Part shown: piece by piece, positions 51,773 through 64,000 of the stretch
How positions within the stretch are numbered: the stretch's first letter is position 1
Layout of the letters: the number at the start of each line of letters is the position of its first letter
Assembly: GCA_034004685.1 (NCBI GenBank)
Contig: JAVEWG010000002.1
Span: forward strand, 75,046-139,045
DNA: 64,000 bases
Direction: 5' to 3'
From: JAEUNX01 sp034004685
GTDB taxonomy: Bacteria; Pseudomonadota; Gammaproteobacteria; Burkholderiales; Rhodocyclaceae
The notes under the pieces: generated by a model
Databases searched by the model: none
What the model was told of the DNA's origin: nothing
Seen by the model: the letters and a program-made list of their open reading frames with translations, nothing else
Program-made: the position numbers and the translations under genes

Positions 51773-52519
51773 ATGGAAAGTGACGATCTCAGCGCGCTAC
51801 TCACCGGGGTTTCGCTGTTTCGGGAGCTCGACGCCGAAATCCTGCAGGAAGTGGGGCGGCTCTGCCATGTGATGCATGTGCAGAAAGGGCGCAGGATTTT
51901 CGAAATGGGCGATATGCCCCGGGCCATCTACCTGGTGCAGTCGGGTTACGTGAAGTTGGCGGTGGCCTCCTCCGACGGGGGGGAAAAAGTGATCGAGGTG
52001 CTGGCCGCCGGCGAGGATTGCGGGGTGGCCGAGGTGTTCGGCTCCGATCCCTATGTCTGTTTCGCGGAAGCCGTCGGGCCCACCCGGGTGCTGTGCGTCA
52101 AGAAGGAGGGCATCCACCGGGCCATCGCCCGGGATCCTCGCCTGTCCCTGCGCATGCTGGCCTCGGTGGCGCGGCGCCAGCGCGCCATCGAACGGGACGT
52201 GGCGGCCAACCACTTTCAGTCCGGTTGCTGCCGGGTTCTGGGTTATCTCCAGGATCTCGCCGGCCCCCTGGTGAGCGCCAACGGGGACCGTCTGGCCGAA
52301 TTGCCCTTGCCCAAGTACCTGATCGCCGCCCGCCTGGGGCTCACCCCGGAAAGCCTGTCCCGCGCCTTGCGGGAACTGGCGGAGGCTGGCCTCATTGAAG
52401 TGCGCGGGCGCCACATCGTTGTCCTTGGCAGCCTGCCGAGCCGCCCCACCAAGGAACGGCGGACCCCCTTGCGGTGCCGGCCTGCTTCCAGGGGCTTCGA
52501 GCAGTCCATGAGCTTCTGA
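51773..52519 (+). CDS. Crp/Fnr family transcriptional regulator
   Basis: A 248-residue regulator: cyclic-nucleotide-binding-like domain (about 15-125), dimerisation helix, and winged helix (about 165-220) with recognition helix TPESLSRALREL. There is no N-terminal cysteine cluster as in FNR, so oxygen is probably not sensed through [4Fe-4S]; a heme/NO-sensing DNR-like mode or another ligand is possible. A basic C-terminal tail after residue 220 extends beyond usual family length. The start 51773 has GGAGAC upstream. Confidence 0.87.
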   Translation: MESDDLSALLTGVSLFRELDAEILQEVGRLCHVMHVQKGRRIFEMGDMPRAIYLVQSGYVKLAVASSDGGEKVIEVLAAGEDCGVAEVFGSDPYVCFAEAVGPTRVLCVKKEGIHRAIARDPRLSLRMLASVARRQRAIERDVAANHFQSGCCRVLGYLQDLAGPLVSANGDRLAELPLPKYLIAARLGLTPESLSRALRELAEAGLIEVRGRHIVVLGSLPSRPTKERRTPLRCRPASRGFEQSMSF

Positions 52520-52582
52520 TCCGGCCCGGGTGGCTTGGGTGGGGCGATTTCCTTTCGTCTGACCAAGATCGTCCTGCCCAGC

Positions 52583-52609
52583 CGCCCGCCCCCGCTGCGC
52601 GGGCGGGCG
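52583..52609. terminator. GC-rich hairpin after the Crp/Fnr gene
   Basis: CGCCCGCCC (52583-52591) pairs with GGGCGGGCG (52601-52609), followed by CTTTGCC. It lies in the 143-bp gap before the next plus-strand gene and may terminate the regulator transcript; the T-tract is weak. Confidence 0.5.
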
Positions 52610-52662
52610 CTTTGCCAGTAAACTGGGCGGCCTGATCCCGCCTTGCCGATCCGCTTCTTGCC

Positions 52663-53541
52663 ATGTCCACCGCTTCCCCCTGGTTTGAAATGCCCAGCCC
52701 TTTCGAAATCGAAGTCGGCACGGTATTGATGCTGGAGCCCCCCTGGGCCCGGCCCGGAGCGCTGCGGGCCCAGTTGCTGGACGAGACCTACCCCAAGCCC
52801 TTCGTCATCGACGACGGAGAGCGGCGCCATCTTCACTTCAGCCTGCGCCTGATCCAGAGCGTGATGCGCATCGGCGCGCCCAATGACCTGGACGCGCGCT
52901 ATACGCAAAAGATGATGTCCTTCCTGCTGTTCAACCCACGGCCCAAGCGCATCGTGTTGATCGGTCTGGGGGGCGGTTCCCTGGTGAAGTTCTGCTACCA
53001 CCGCCTGCCCGCCTGCGAGGTGACGGCGGTGGAGCTGAATCCGGACGTGATCGCCCTGCGGGAGGCCTTCCTGATCCCCGCCGATGGTCCCCGGCTGCGG
53101 ATCCTCCAGGGGGACGGGGCGGACTATCTCCAGGATCCGGCCCACGGCATGGACGTGCTGTTGGTGGACGCTTTCGACGAAACCGGCTTTGCCCCCAACC
53201 TGGCCAACCGGGCCTTCTTCGAGGCCGCCCGGGCGCGCCTGGCGGGCAATGGCCAGCTGGTGATCAACCTGGCGGGGGACAAGGACAGCTATGCCGGCCT
53301 GGTGGAGGCGGCCATGGATGTCTTCGATGAGCAGGTGATCCTGTTTTCGGTGCCGGAGGATGGCAACCACATCCTGCTGGCCTTCCGGGATCCCGCCTTC
53401 GAGCCCCGCTGGCGCTGGTTGCACAACCATGCCAAGGAGCTGCGGGCCCGCCATGGCCTGGATTTCCCCGCCTTCGTGCAAAAGATCGAGCGTTCCGCCA
53501 AGCTGGGGCTGGCCCGCCGGACCCGAATCCACCACCGGTGA
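52663..53541 (+). CDS. Spermidine synthase-like protein
   Basis: A 292-residue Rossmann methyltransferase-fold protein of the spermine/spermidine synthase family. IVLIGLGGGSLVKFCYHRLP is the nucleotide-binding motif, VTAVELNPDVIAL binds the adenosyl ribose, and GDGADYLQD plus VLLVDAFDETG contain conserved aspartates. The polyamine-binding Tyr/Asp set is not clearly complete, so it may be a SpeE-like methyltransferase rather than a true aminopropyltransferase. It stands alone. Confidence 0.82.
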   Translation: MSTASPWFEMPSPFEIEVGTVLMLEPPWARPGALRAQLLDETYPKPFVIDDGERRHLHFSLRLIQSVMRIGAPNDLDARYTQKMMSFLLFNPRPKRIVLIGLGGGSLVKFCYHRLPACEVTAVELNPDVIALREAFLIPADGPRLRILQGDGADYLQDPAHGMDVLLVDAFDETGFAPNLANRAFFEAARARLAGNGQLVINLAGDKDSYAGLVEAAMDVFDEQVILFSVPEDGNHILLAFRDPAFEPRWRWLHNHAKELRARHGLDFPAFVQKIERSAKLGLARRTRIHHR

Positions 53542-53602
53542 ACCTGAACCACGGCGGCACGGAGAACGCAGGGGAAAACCAAGGAGCGGGCGGACTTCCC
53601 CA

Positions 53603-54676
53603 TCAGGCCGGAGCCTCCCGCTCCAGGAGCGCCCGTTTGCGCTCGACTCCCCAACGGTAGCCGGCCAGCCCGCCGTCGTTGCGGACCACCCGATGGCAGG
53701 GAATCGCCACCGCCAGGGGGTTAGCGGCGCAGGCCCCGGCCACCGCCCGGGCCGAGCCGGGGGCGCCGATGCGCCGGGCGATCTCGGCGTAGCTCGCGGT
53801 GCTCCCCGCCGGAATCTCCCGCAAGGCCCGCCATACCCGCTGCTGGAAGGCAGTGCCGCGCAGATCCAGGGGCAAATCCAGCCCCAGCCCGGGGGCCTCC
53901 ACGAGGCCCACCGCCTGGGCCATCCATTCCTCGAAGCCGGCGTCCCCGCCCACCAGCTCGGCCTGGCGGAAGCGGTCCTGGAGATCCCGCACCAGGGTTT
54001 CCGGGTCGTCCCCCAGCAGGATGGCGCAGACCCCTTGCGTGCTGGCGGCCACCAGAATCGCCCCCAGGGCGCATTGCCCCACTGCGAAGCGAATCACCGT
54101 ATCGGCGCCCCCCGCCCGGTAGCGGCGGGGCGTCATGCCCAGCAAGCGGCTGGATTCCGCGTAGAAACGGCTGCTGGAGTTGTAGCCGGCCTCCAGGATG
54201 GCTGTGGTCACGCCGCCGCCCCGGGCCAGTTCCTCGCGGACCCGCTCGGCCCGCCGGGCTGCCCCGTACGCCCTGGGGGTCATCCCCGTCGCGGCCTTGA
54301 AGAGCCGGTGCACATGGAAGGCGCTCAGGCCCGCTTGGCGGGCCAGCTCCTCCAGGCTTGGCGAGGTCTCGGCCTGGTCGATCCGCCGACACAGCTCGGT
54401 CACCAGGGCAGCCTGGCGCCGGGCCAGGGGCGGCAGGTCGGGGCGGCAGCGCCGGCAGGGGCGCAGGCCGGCGGCTTCCGCCTCCGCGGCGGTCAGGTAG
54501 AAACGGACGTTTTCCGGCCGGGGCGCGCGGGCGCCGCAAGTGGGGCGGCAATAGACGCCGGTGGTCCGCACGCCGTAGACAAACCGCCCCTCGGCCTGCG
54601 GATCGCGGGCCAGCACCGCGGCCCAACGGGGGTCATGGAGGGTTTCGGTGGCAAGGGCTTGGGTTCCCCGGGGCAT
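53603..54676 (-). CDS. ada: Ada, bifunctional DNA alkylation repair protein and activator
   Basis: A 357-residue protein with all Ada domains in order: zinc domain (about 20-75) with TTGVYCRPTCGARAP and RPCRRCRPD supplying four Cys, one being the methyl-phosphotriester acceptor; AraC-type helix-turn-helix (about 85-180); and O6-methylguanine methyltransferase (about 190-357) with acceptor motif AIPCHRVVRNDG. Self-methylation turns it into an activator. The start 54676 has GGGAG upstream; 54736 is possible. No alkB/alkA is adjacent. Confidence 0.94.
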   Translation of the reverse strand: MPRGTQALATETLHDPRWAAVLARDPQAEGRFVYGVRTTGVYCRPTCGARAPRPENVRFYLTAAEAEAAGLRPCRRCRPDLPPLARRQAALVTELCRRIDQAETSPSLEELARQAGLSAFHVHRLFKAATGMTPRAYGAARRAERVREELARGGGVTTAILEAGYNSSSRFYAESSRLLGMTPRRYRAGGADTVIRFAVGQCALGAILVAASTQGVCAILLGDDPETLVRDLQDRFRQAELVGGDAGFEEWMAQAVGLVEAPGLGLDLPLDLRGTAFQQRVWRALREIPAGSTASYAEIARRIGAPGSARAVAGACAANPLAVAIPCHRVVRNDGGLAGYRWGVERKRALLEREAPA

Positions 54677-54810
54677 GGATGGGCTCCCTGGTGACTCGAC
54701 AAGGCCCACTGTAAGCCACCGGCGGTGGGAAAACACCCCGGGTCTTGCTTTTGAATTCCACCGGCTTGCGCCGGTGACGGTCCTTCAGTGCGTGGCGGCC
54801 CGGGTGCCGG

Positions 54811-55973
54811 TTACGGCGAGCTGTCCCCGAACACCTGGGCCAGCCGGCGGGCCAGTCCAGCGCTGTCTTGCTCGGTGTCGGCGAAGCGGCGGGCAATGGC
54901 GTCGAACTCGTCGGCCAGCTCAAGGAAGGCGCTGACGATGTCCGGGTCGAAGTGGCGGCCCCGGCCGGCGCGGATGATCTCCGTGGCTTCGGCATGGGTC
55001 AGGGCGGGCTTGTAGATGCGGCGGCTGATGAGGGCGTCGTACACGTCGGCCACCGCCATCAGGCGGGCCGGGATGGGGATGAGCTCGCCGGCGATGCCTT
55101 CCGGGTAGCCGCTGCCGTCCCATTTTTCCTGGTGGGCGTAAGCGATCTCCTTGGCGAAGCGCAGGAAGGAGACCGATACCCCGATGAGGTTTTCCGCCGC
55201 CAGGATGGCGTCCCGACCCAGGGCCGGGTGGGCCTTGATGATCTCGAATTCCTCAGGGGTGAGCTTGCCGGGCTTGAGCAGGATGCGGTCGGGGATGCCC
55301 ACCTTGCCGATGTCGTGGAGGGGGGCGGATTTGCAGATGAGGTGGATGTTTTCCTCGGTGAGCACGGCCTTGAAGCGGGGGTGGTCCTTCAGCCGTTCCG
55401 CCAGGGCCTGGACGTAGAGCTGGGTGCGGCGGATGTGGTTGCCGGTTTCCGCGTCCCGGGTTTCCGCCAGGGAAGCCATGGCCATGATGGTAGCGTCCTG
55501 GATGACGCTGACTTCCTGGGTGCGGCGGGCCACCTCCTGCTCCAGGAAGGCGTTGCGGTCCCGCAGGAAGGTGGCGGCGCCCTGGAGGGTGAGGTGGGTG
55601 CGCACCCGGGTCAGGACGATGGGGGGGCTGATGGGCTTGGTGATGTAATCCACCGCGCCGGCGTCGAAGCCCTCCTGTTCATCCCCATCGTCGGTGCGGA
55701 TGGTGAGGAAGATCACCGGGATGGCGGCGGTGATGGGGTCGGCCTTGAGGCGACGGCACACTTCATAGCCGTCCATGCCGGGCATCACCACGTCCAGGAG
55801 GATCAGGTCGGGCTGGGGTTCGGCCCGGGCCAGGGTCAGGGCCCGTTCGCCGGTGGTGGCGATGCGGGTGCGGAAGTCCCCCCGCTGGAGGCAATCCACG
55901 ATGGGTTCGATGGAGTCGGGGGCGTCGTCCACCACCAGGATGGTGGGGCGCTGGGTGGTTGGGCTGAGGGTGT

Positions 55974-55977
<4 letters not shown>
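54811..55977 (-). CDS. Response regulator with HD-GYP c-di-GMP phosphodiesterase domain
   Basis: A 388-residue protein: receiver domain (about 10-130) with phospho-acceptor in LILLDVVMPGMDGYE, a helical linker and an HD-GYP domain (about 155-365) with APLHDIGKVGIPDRILLKPG and HQEKWDGSGYPEG. All metal and GYP residues are present, so c-di-GMP hydrolysis is expected. The start overlaps the hybrid kinase stop (ATGA), so the two are translationally coupled and likely form a signalling pair. Confidence 0.94.
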
Positions 55978-60632
<4,655 letters not shown>

Positions 60633-60742
60633 GGAAGGGCCATCCCTCTGGGGGTGCCCCGCCTGGAGTGGCGGGGACGATGTTGCCGGGATAGCCCAGT
60701 GTAGCCAATTTCATGCCGTTGTCAGAGCCCGGGCGGCGTTGC

Positions 60743-61120
60743 TCAGCGCTCCACCAGCATCCGCCGCAGGTTGCATTCGGCCTGCCAGGCGGCGTGGGCG
60801 GGGGAGCTGGCGGTCAGGCGGCGGGATTCCTCGGGGGTCTGGGCGAATAGGCTCTCCAGGGTACGGCGGGCGATGCCCGGCTGGGGCAACAGGGGGCCGA
60901 AGAACAGCACCAGCTCCTCCCGCTGGACCAGCAGGGTGGGGAAGTTGTCCACGTCCAGGTCCGCCACCCGCTCCTCCTCTTCCACGTCCACCCAGTGGAA
61001 GCCGGCGTGGGGAAACTGGGTGGCCAGGTCGTCGAACACCGCCCGGTAGTCCCGGCAGGTGCCGCACCAGGCGGCGCACAGGCAGAAGACCAGGAATTCC
61101 TGGGGAAAATCGGCGGTCAT
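60743..61120 (-). CDS. Thioredoxin-like protein
   Basis: A 125-residue thioredoxin-fold protein with active site AAWCGTCRDY (WCGTC instead of WCGPC) and cis-proline in NFPTLLVQREE. No signal peptide, so cytoplasmic. It begins 2 bp after pxpA and is thus the last gene of the 5-oxoprolinase operon; a link between oxoproline/glutathione turnover and thiol redox is inferred. The start 61120 was chosen because earlier in-frame sequence lies antisense-style within pxpA. Confidence 0.85.
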   Translation of the reverse strand: MTADFPQEFLVFCLCAAWCGTCRDYRAVFDDLATQFPHAGFHWVDVEEEERVADLDVDNFPTLLVQREELVLFFGPLLPQPGIARRTLESLFAQTPEESRRLTASSPAHAAWQAECNLRRMLVER

Positions 61121-61122
61121 GG

Positions 61123-61893
61123 TCAATCCAGGGGAATTGCGGTGAGGGGCGCCAGGCGGTGGCCGGCGGCGGTCAGGGCCTCCGCCAGGGTGCGGGCGGT
61201 GGCCACCGCCCCCGGGCTGTCGCCATGGACGCAGATGCTGTGGATAGGGGTGGGCAGCAGGGCGCCCTCCTGGCTGAGGATGCCGCCCCGCTCCAGCATG
61301 GTCGACACCTGGCGGAGACAGGCCCGGGCGTCGTGGAGGACGGCGCCCGGTTCCCGGCGGGGGACCAGTTGGCCGTCGGCCTGGTAGGCCCGGTCGGCGA
61401 AGACTTCCAGGGCCACCGGGAGGCCGGCCCGGCGGCCAGCGGCGGCCAGCTGGGAGCAGGCTGGGGCCAGCAGGATCAGCGCGGGGTCGAAGGCGGCCAC
61501 CGCTCGGGCCACCGTGTCCGCCAGGTCGGAATCGGAAGCGGCCTGGTTGGACAGGGCGCCGTGGGGTTTGACGTGGCTCATCCGCCCGCCTTCGCTGGCG
61601 ATCATGCCGGCCAGGGCGCCCAGCTGGTAGAGGATCGCCGCCTCCAGCTCCTCCGGTGCCAGGGCCATGGCCCGTCGGCCGAAGCCCTGGAGATCCGGGT
61701 AGGACGGGTGGGCGCCCATGGACACCCCCCGGGCCACGGCGGCCCGCACCGTGCGGCGCATCACCAGGGGATCGCCGGCATGGAAGCCGCAGGCGATGTT
61801 GGCGGCCCCCACCACCGCCAGCAGGGCGGCGTCGTCCCCCATGGTCCAGGGGCCGAAGGATTCCCCCAGGTCGGCGTTCAGGTTGATCAGCAT
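61123..61893 (-). CDS. pxpA: 5-oxoprolinase subunit PxpA
   Basis: A 256-residue LamB/YcsF protein. MLINLNADLGESFG, ANIACGFHAGDPLVMRRT and GAHPSYPDLQGFGRR are the family's metal/active-site segments; HSICVHGDSPGA lies near the C terminus. With PxpB and PxpC it converts 5-oxoproline (a damage product of glutamine and of glutathione breakdown) to glutamate using ATP. It begins 3 bp after pxpC. Confidence 0.95.
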   Translation of the reverse strand: MLINLNADLGESFGPWTMGDDAALLAVVGAANIACGFHAGDPLVMRRTVRAAVARGVSMGAHPSYPDLQGFGRRAMALAPEELEAAILYQLGALAGMIASEGGRMSHVKPHGALSNQAASDSDLADTVARAVAAFDPALILLAPACSQLAAAGRRAGLPVALEVFADRAYQADGQLVPRREPGAVLHDARACLRQVSTMLERGGILSQEGALLPTPIHSICVHGDSPGAVATARTLAEALTAAGHRLAPLTAIPLD

Positions 61894-61896
61894 GGG

Positions 61897-62961
61897 TCAG
61901 GGTTCCCCGGGGTCCGTGGTGAGGGGCCGGTATTCCGGCGCCAGGGCGTGGATGGCCCCGCCCACCAGATTTTCCCGGTAGAGGGCGGCGGCGTCGACTT
62001 CTCCGTGGATCAGGGGCACGGTGCCGGCCAGCAGGGCCTCCAGTTCGGCGGTCTGGCGCTGGGCCGCCTGGCGGGCCTGGGCCAGGCTCACCGCTTGAAA
62101 ACTCAGGGCGGTGCCGGGGGCGGACCAGGCCAGGCGGGGCAGGTCGGCCTGGATCACGGTAGCGATCTTGGGGTAGCCGCCGGCAGTCTGGCCGTCGGCC
62201 AGGAGCACGATGGGCGCGCCGTTGCCGGGCACCTGGATGGCGCCGGGGACGGTGCCGTCGGAGACGATCTCCGCCCTGCCCGGGCGGTGGGCCAGGGCAG
62301 GGCCCGCCAGGCGCAGGCCCATCCGGTCGGCCTCCGGGGTGAGGCGGTATTGGGCCGCAAGGAAGGTGGCCAGGGCTTCCGGGGTGAAGTGGTCGTCCTG
62401 GGGGCCGGGGATCACCCGGATGGGGCCGGCTTCCGGTGTCCACGGCCGGGCCAGGGCCCAGTCCGGCCCGACCGGGGTGGGTCCGGCGGGGAGGGTGTCA
62501 CCCGTCGTCAGGGGGCCGCCGGTCAGCCCCCCCAGGCGGGCCCGGGTATAGGTGGAGACGCTCCCAAGCTGCGGGGGCAGGGCCAGGCCGGCCACCGCCA
62601 CCACCGCCAGTCGCCCCGCCAGCAGGGCGTCGATGCGCAGGGATTCCCCTTCCGCCAGGGTGAGGCTGCGCCACCCTTTCAGCGCTTCCTCCCCCTGGGG
62701 TCCGAGGCGGCGGGCGGTCAGTGCTCCCGCCAGGCCCAGGCGCACCGGGCCCGCCAGGGCGGTGAGGCGCAGGCCGGGGCCGAAGGCTTCGATCACCGGG
62801 TTGTCGGGTCCGTTGCCGGCGAGCCGGTTGGCGATGGCCATGAGGGGTGGCACCAGGATGCCGGACCCAGGCACCCCGAGGCGCCGCAGGCCGGGGCGGC
62901 CGGCGTCCTGGAGGGTGGCCAGGGCGCCGGCCTGGTCGATGCGCAGGCGGGGCTCGTTCAC
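61897..62961 (-). CDS. pxpC: 5-oxoprolinase subunit PxpC
   Basis: A 354-residue KipA/AHS2-type protein. LATLQDAGRPGLRRLGVPGS at the start, VFPGPQDDHF-like RVIPGPQDDHFTPEAL in the middle and EIVSDGTVPGAIQVPGNGAP followed by ILLADGQTAGGYPKIATVIQ are characteristic. It works as a complex with PxpB. The gene begins 49 bp after pxpB. Confidence 0.94.
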   Translation of the reverse strand: MNEPRLRIDQAGALATLQDAGRPGLRRLGVPGSGILVPPLMAIANRLAGNGPDNPVIEAFGPGLRLTALAGPVRLGLAGALTARRLGPQGEEALKGWRSLTLAEGESLRIDALLAGRLAVVAVAGLALPPQLGSVSTYTRARLGGLTGGPLTTGDTLPAGPTPVGPDWALARPWTPEAGPIRVIPGPQDDHFTPEALATFLAAQYRLTPEADRMGLRLAGPALAHRPGRAEIVSDGTVPGAIQVPGNGAPIVLLADGQTAGGYPKIATVIQADLPRLAWSAPGTALSFQAVSLAQARQAAQRQTAELEALLAGTVPLIHGEVDAAALYRENLVGGAIHALAPEYRPLTTDPGEP

Positions 62962-63010
62962 TGGGGAGCCTTCCTGGCGCTGCGCGTCCCCTTCGGCCGG
63001 GCGTGGGTGC

Positions 63011-63751
63011 TCATGGCTGGGTTTCCAGAAAGGAGTCCGGCGCCAGGCGGCCCCTGGCCAGGTCGGCGGCGATGGTGGTGGCTTCGGCGGGGCTCACCGG
63101 GCGGAAACGCACCAGGTCCCCCGGGGCCAGCAGGGCTGGCGCGGCACGGCTGGCGTCGAAGAGGGGGATCGGGCTGTGGCCGATGAGGTGCCAGCCGCCG
63201 GGGCTTTCCCACGGGTAGATGGCCGACAGCCCGGTGGCGATGGCCACGCTGCCGGCGGGCACCCGCAAGCGGGGCTCGGGTCGGCGGGGCAGGTGCAGCG
63301 CCGGGGGGAGATCCCCCAGGAACGGAAAACCGGGCAGAAAACCCAGCATGTACACCCGGAAGTCGGTGCCGGCGTGGAGCCGGATCACCGCCTCCTGGGG
63401 AAGTTGGCAGCGGGCCGCCACGGATGCCAGATCCGGCCCGGCTTCGCCGCCGTAGCAGACCGGCAGGCGCCAGTGGCGGCCGGGGGTGGGGGCGGCCGCC
63501 GGGCTGTCCAGCAAGTCCGCCAGCCGGGCGGCCAGGGCTTCCCGGGGGAGCTGGTCCGGGTCGTAGAGGATGGTCAGGCTGCGGAAGGTGGGCACGGTTT
63601 CGGTCACCCCGGGGAGCCTGGCCCGGGCCAGGGCGGCCTCCAGGGCCAGGACCCGGGCCATCAGGGCGGGGTCGAGGGCGGTGCCGAACTCCACCGTGAG
63701 GGCGGTGTCCCCCAGGTCCAGCAGGCGGGGCGGGGTGTCTGGATCAGGCAT
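63011..63751 (-). CDS. pxpB: 5-oxoprolinase subunit PxpB
   Basis: A 246-residue KipI/AHS1-type protein. LDLGDTALTVEFG starts the fold; the C-terminal half has HAGTDFRVYMLGFLPGFPFL, RVPAGSVAIATGLSAIYPWE and GGWHLIGHSPIPLFD. First gene of the pxpBCA-trx operon, divergent from rfbB across about 101 bp. Confidence 0.94.
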   Translation of the reverse strand: MPDPDTPPRLLDLGDTALTVEFGTALDPALMARVLALEAALARARLPGVTETVPTFRSLTILYDPDQLPREALAARLADLLDSPAAAPTPGRHWRLPVCYGGEAGPDLASVAARCQLPQEAVIRLHAGTDFRVYMLGFLPGFPFLGDLPPALHLPRRPEPRLRVPAGSVAIATGLSAIYPWESPGGWHLIGHSPIPLFDASRAAPALLAPGDLVRFRPVSPAEATTIAADLARGRLAPDSFLETQP

Positions 63752-63852
63752 GGCACGAATCTAACCCAAAGTCCGGGGGCGGGAGGATTGCACGGAGGGG
63801 GCGTGGTGCGTTGCGATAGAATTCCCGCATATTGGCGACCGGGAGAATTCCC

Positions 63853-64000
63853 TTGATTCTGGTGACGGGCGGTGCCGGCTTCATCGGCGGTAATTTCGTG
63901 CTGGACTGGCTGGCGGGTTGCGATGAGCCGGTGGTGAATCTGGATAAGCTCACCTACGCCGGCAACCTGGAGACCCTGGCCAGCCTGGCCGGCGACCCGC
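63853..64000 (+). CDS. rfbB: dTDP-glucose 4,6-dehydratase, N-terminal part
   Basis: Runs off the window end; 49 residues are visible. A TTG start at 63853 with GGGAG eight bases upstream gives MILVTGGAGFIGGNFVLDWL, the NAD-binding GxxGxxG of extended SDR enzymes, and VVNLDKLTYAGNLETLASL, which is specific to RfbB-type dehydratases. It makes dTDP-4-keto-6-deoxyglucose for rhamnose and related O-antigen or exopolysaccharide sugars; more sugar genes likely follow. Confidence 0.88.
   Translation, partial: MILVTGGAGFIGGNFVLDWLAGCDEPVVNLDKLTYAGNLETLASLAGDP

Overview
The window is high-GC, densely coded chromosomal DNA from a betaproteobacterium, probably Rhodocyclales or a relative (inference). 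Pointers are the betaproteobacterial second form of IF-1, the order ybgC-tolQRAB-pal-cpoB-queE-queC, a siroheme CysI with a DUF934 partner and no CysJ, a CysB-type regulator, and a PEP-CTERM/PrsT surface-protein module. There is no rRNA, CRISPR array, prophage or plasmid backbone. Mobile DNA is limited to one complete IS5-family copy, one MITE-like cruciform element and scattered REP-like palindromes.

Layout: 0-3.4 kb (+) holds the 3' part of ubiD, a small membrane protein, sfsA and a sensor kinase. 3.4-11.6 kb (-) holds infA, two tRNA-Lys genes with their own promoter and terminator, and a long operon running ybgC-tolQ-tolR-tolA-tolB-pal-cpoB-queE-queC-yeeE (Tol-Pal envelope system, queuosine precursor synthesis, sulfur transporter). 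11.8-15.1 kb (+) has a duplicated STAS-domain protein and hslVU. Next come a predicted c-type-heme GGDEF-EAL protein (-), an AEC-family carrier (+) and a YjbQ-like protein (-). 19.4-26.5 kb is a sulfate assimilation locus: TSUP exporter-cysI-DUF934-cysH-cysD-cysN (-) with divergent cysB (+).

26.5-28.6 kb is a decay zone: an IS5-family element with TTAG target duplication sits in a terminator hairpin beside a broken PEP-CTERM gene. 28.7-34.3 kb (-) is an acidic amino-acid module (asparaginase, GltIJKL-type ABC importer, aspartase). 34.4-39.3 kb (-) is terC-ftsH-kefB-like, headed by a yybP-ykoY (Mn2+) riboswitch with a clear terminator/anti-terminator. 39.4-43.6 kb carries a PrsT-like TPR protein and a PEP-CTERM protein, bracketed by a 41-bp direct repeat derived from the 3' end of the neighbouring ATM1-type ABC transporter gene.

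45.4-54.7 kb: DUF2238 gene (its 3' end replaced by the MITE-like element), DUF2784 gene, tam, a glutathione-dependent formaldehyde detoxification cluster (frmA, VOC protein, fghA), srkA, a REP cluster, a Crp/Fnr regulator behind an FNR-like box, a spermidine-synthase-like protein and ada. 54.8-60.6 kb (-) is a 1552-residue hybrid kinase overlapping an HD-GYP response regulator. 60.7-63.8 kb (-) is a 5-oxoprolinase operon (pxpB-pxpC-pxpA) ending in a thioredoxin-like gene. The window closes in the start of rfbB (+).

Most genes are conserved housekeeping functions. The parts most worth a second look are the Mn-riboswitch-controlled terC-ftsH-antiporter operon, the direct-repeat-flanked PrsT/PEP-CTERM block, the cruciform element that supplies a stop codon, and the heme-linked c-di-GMP protein.
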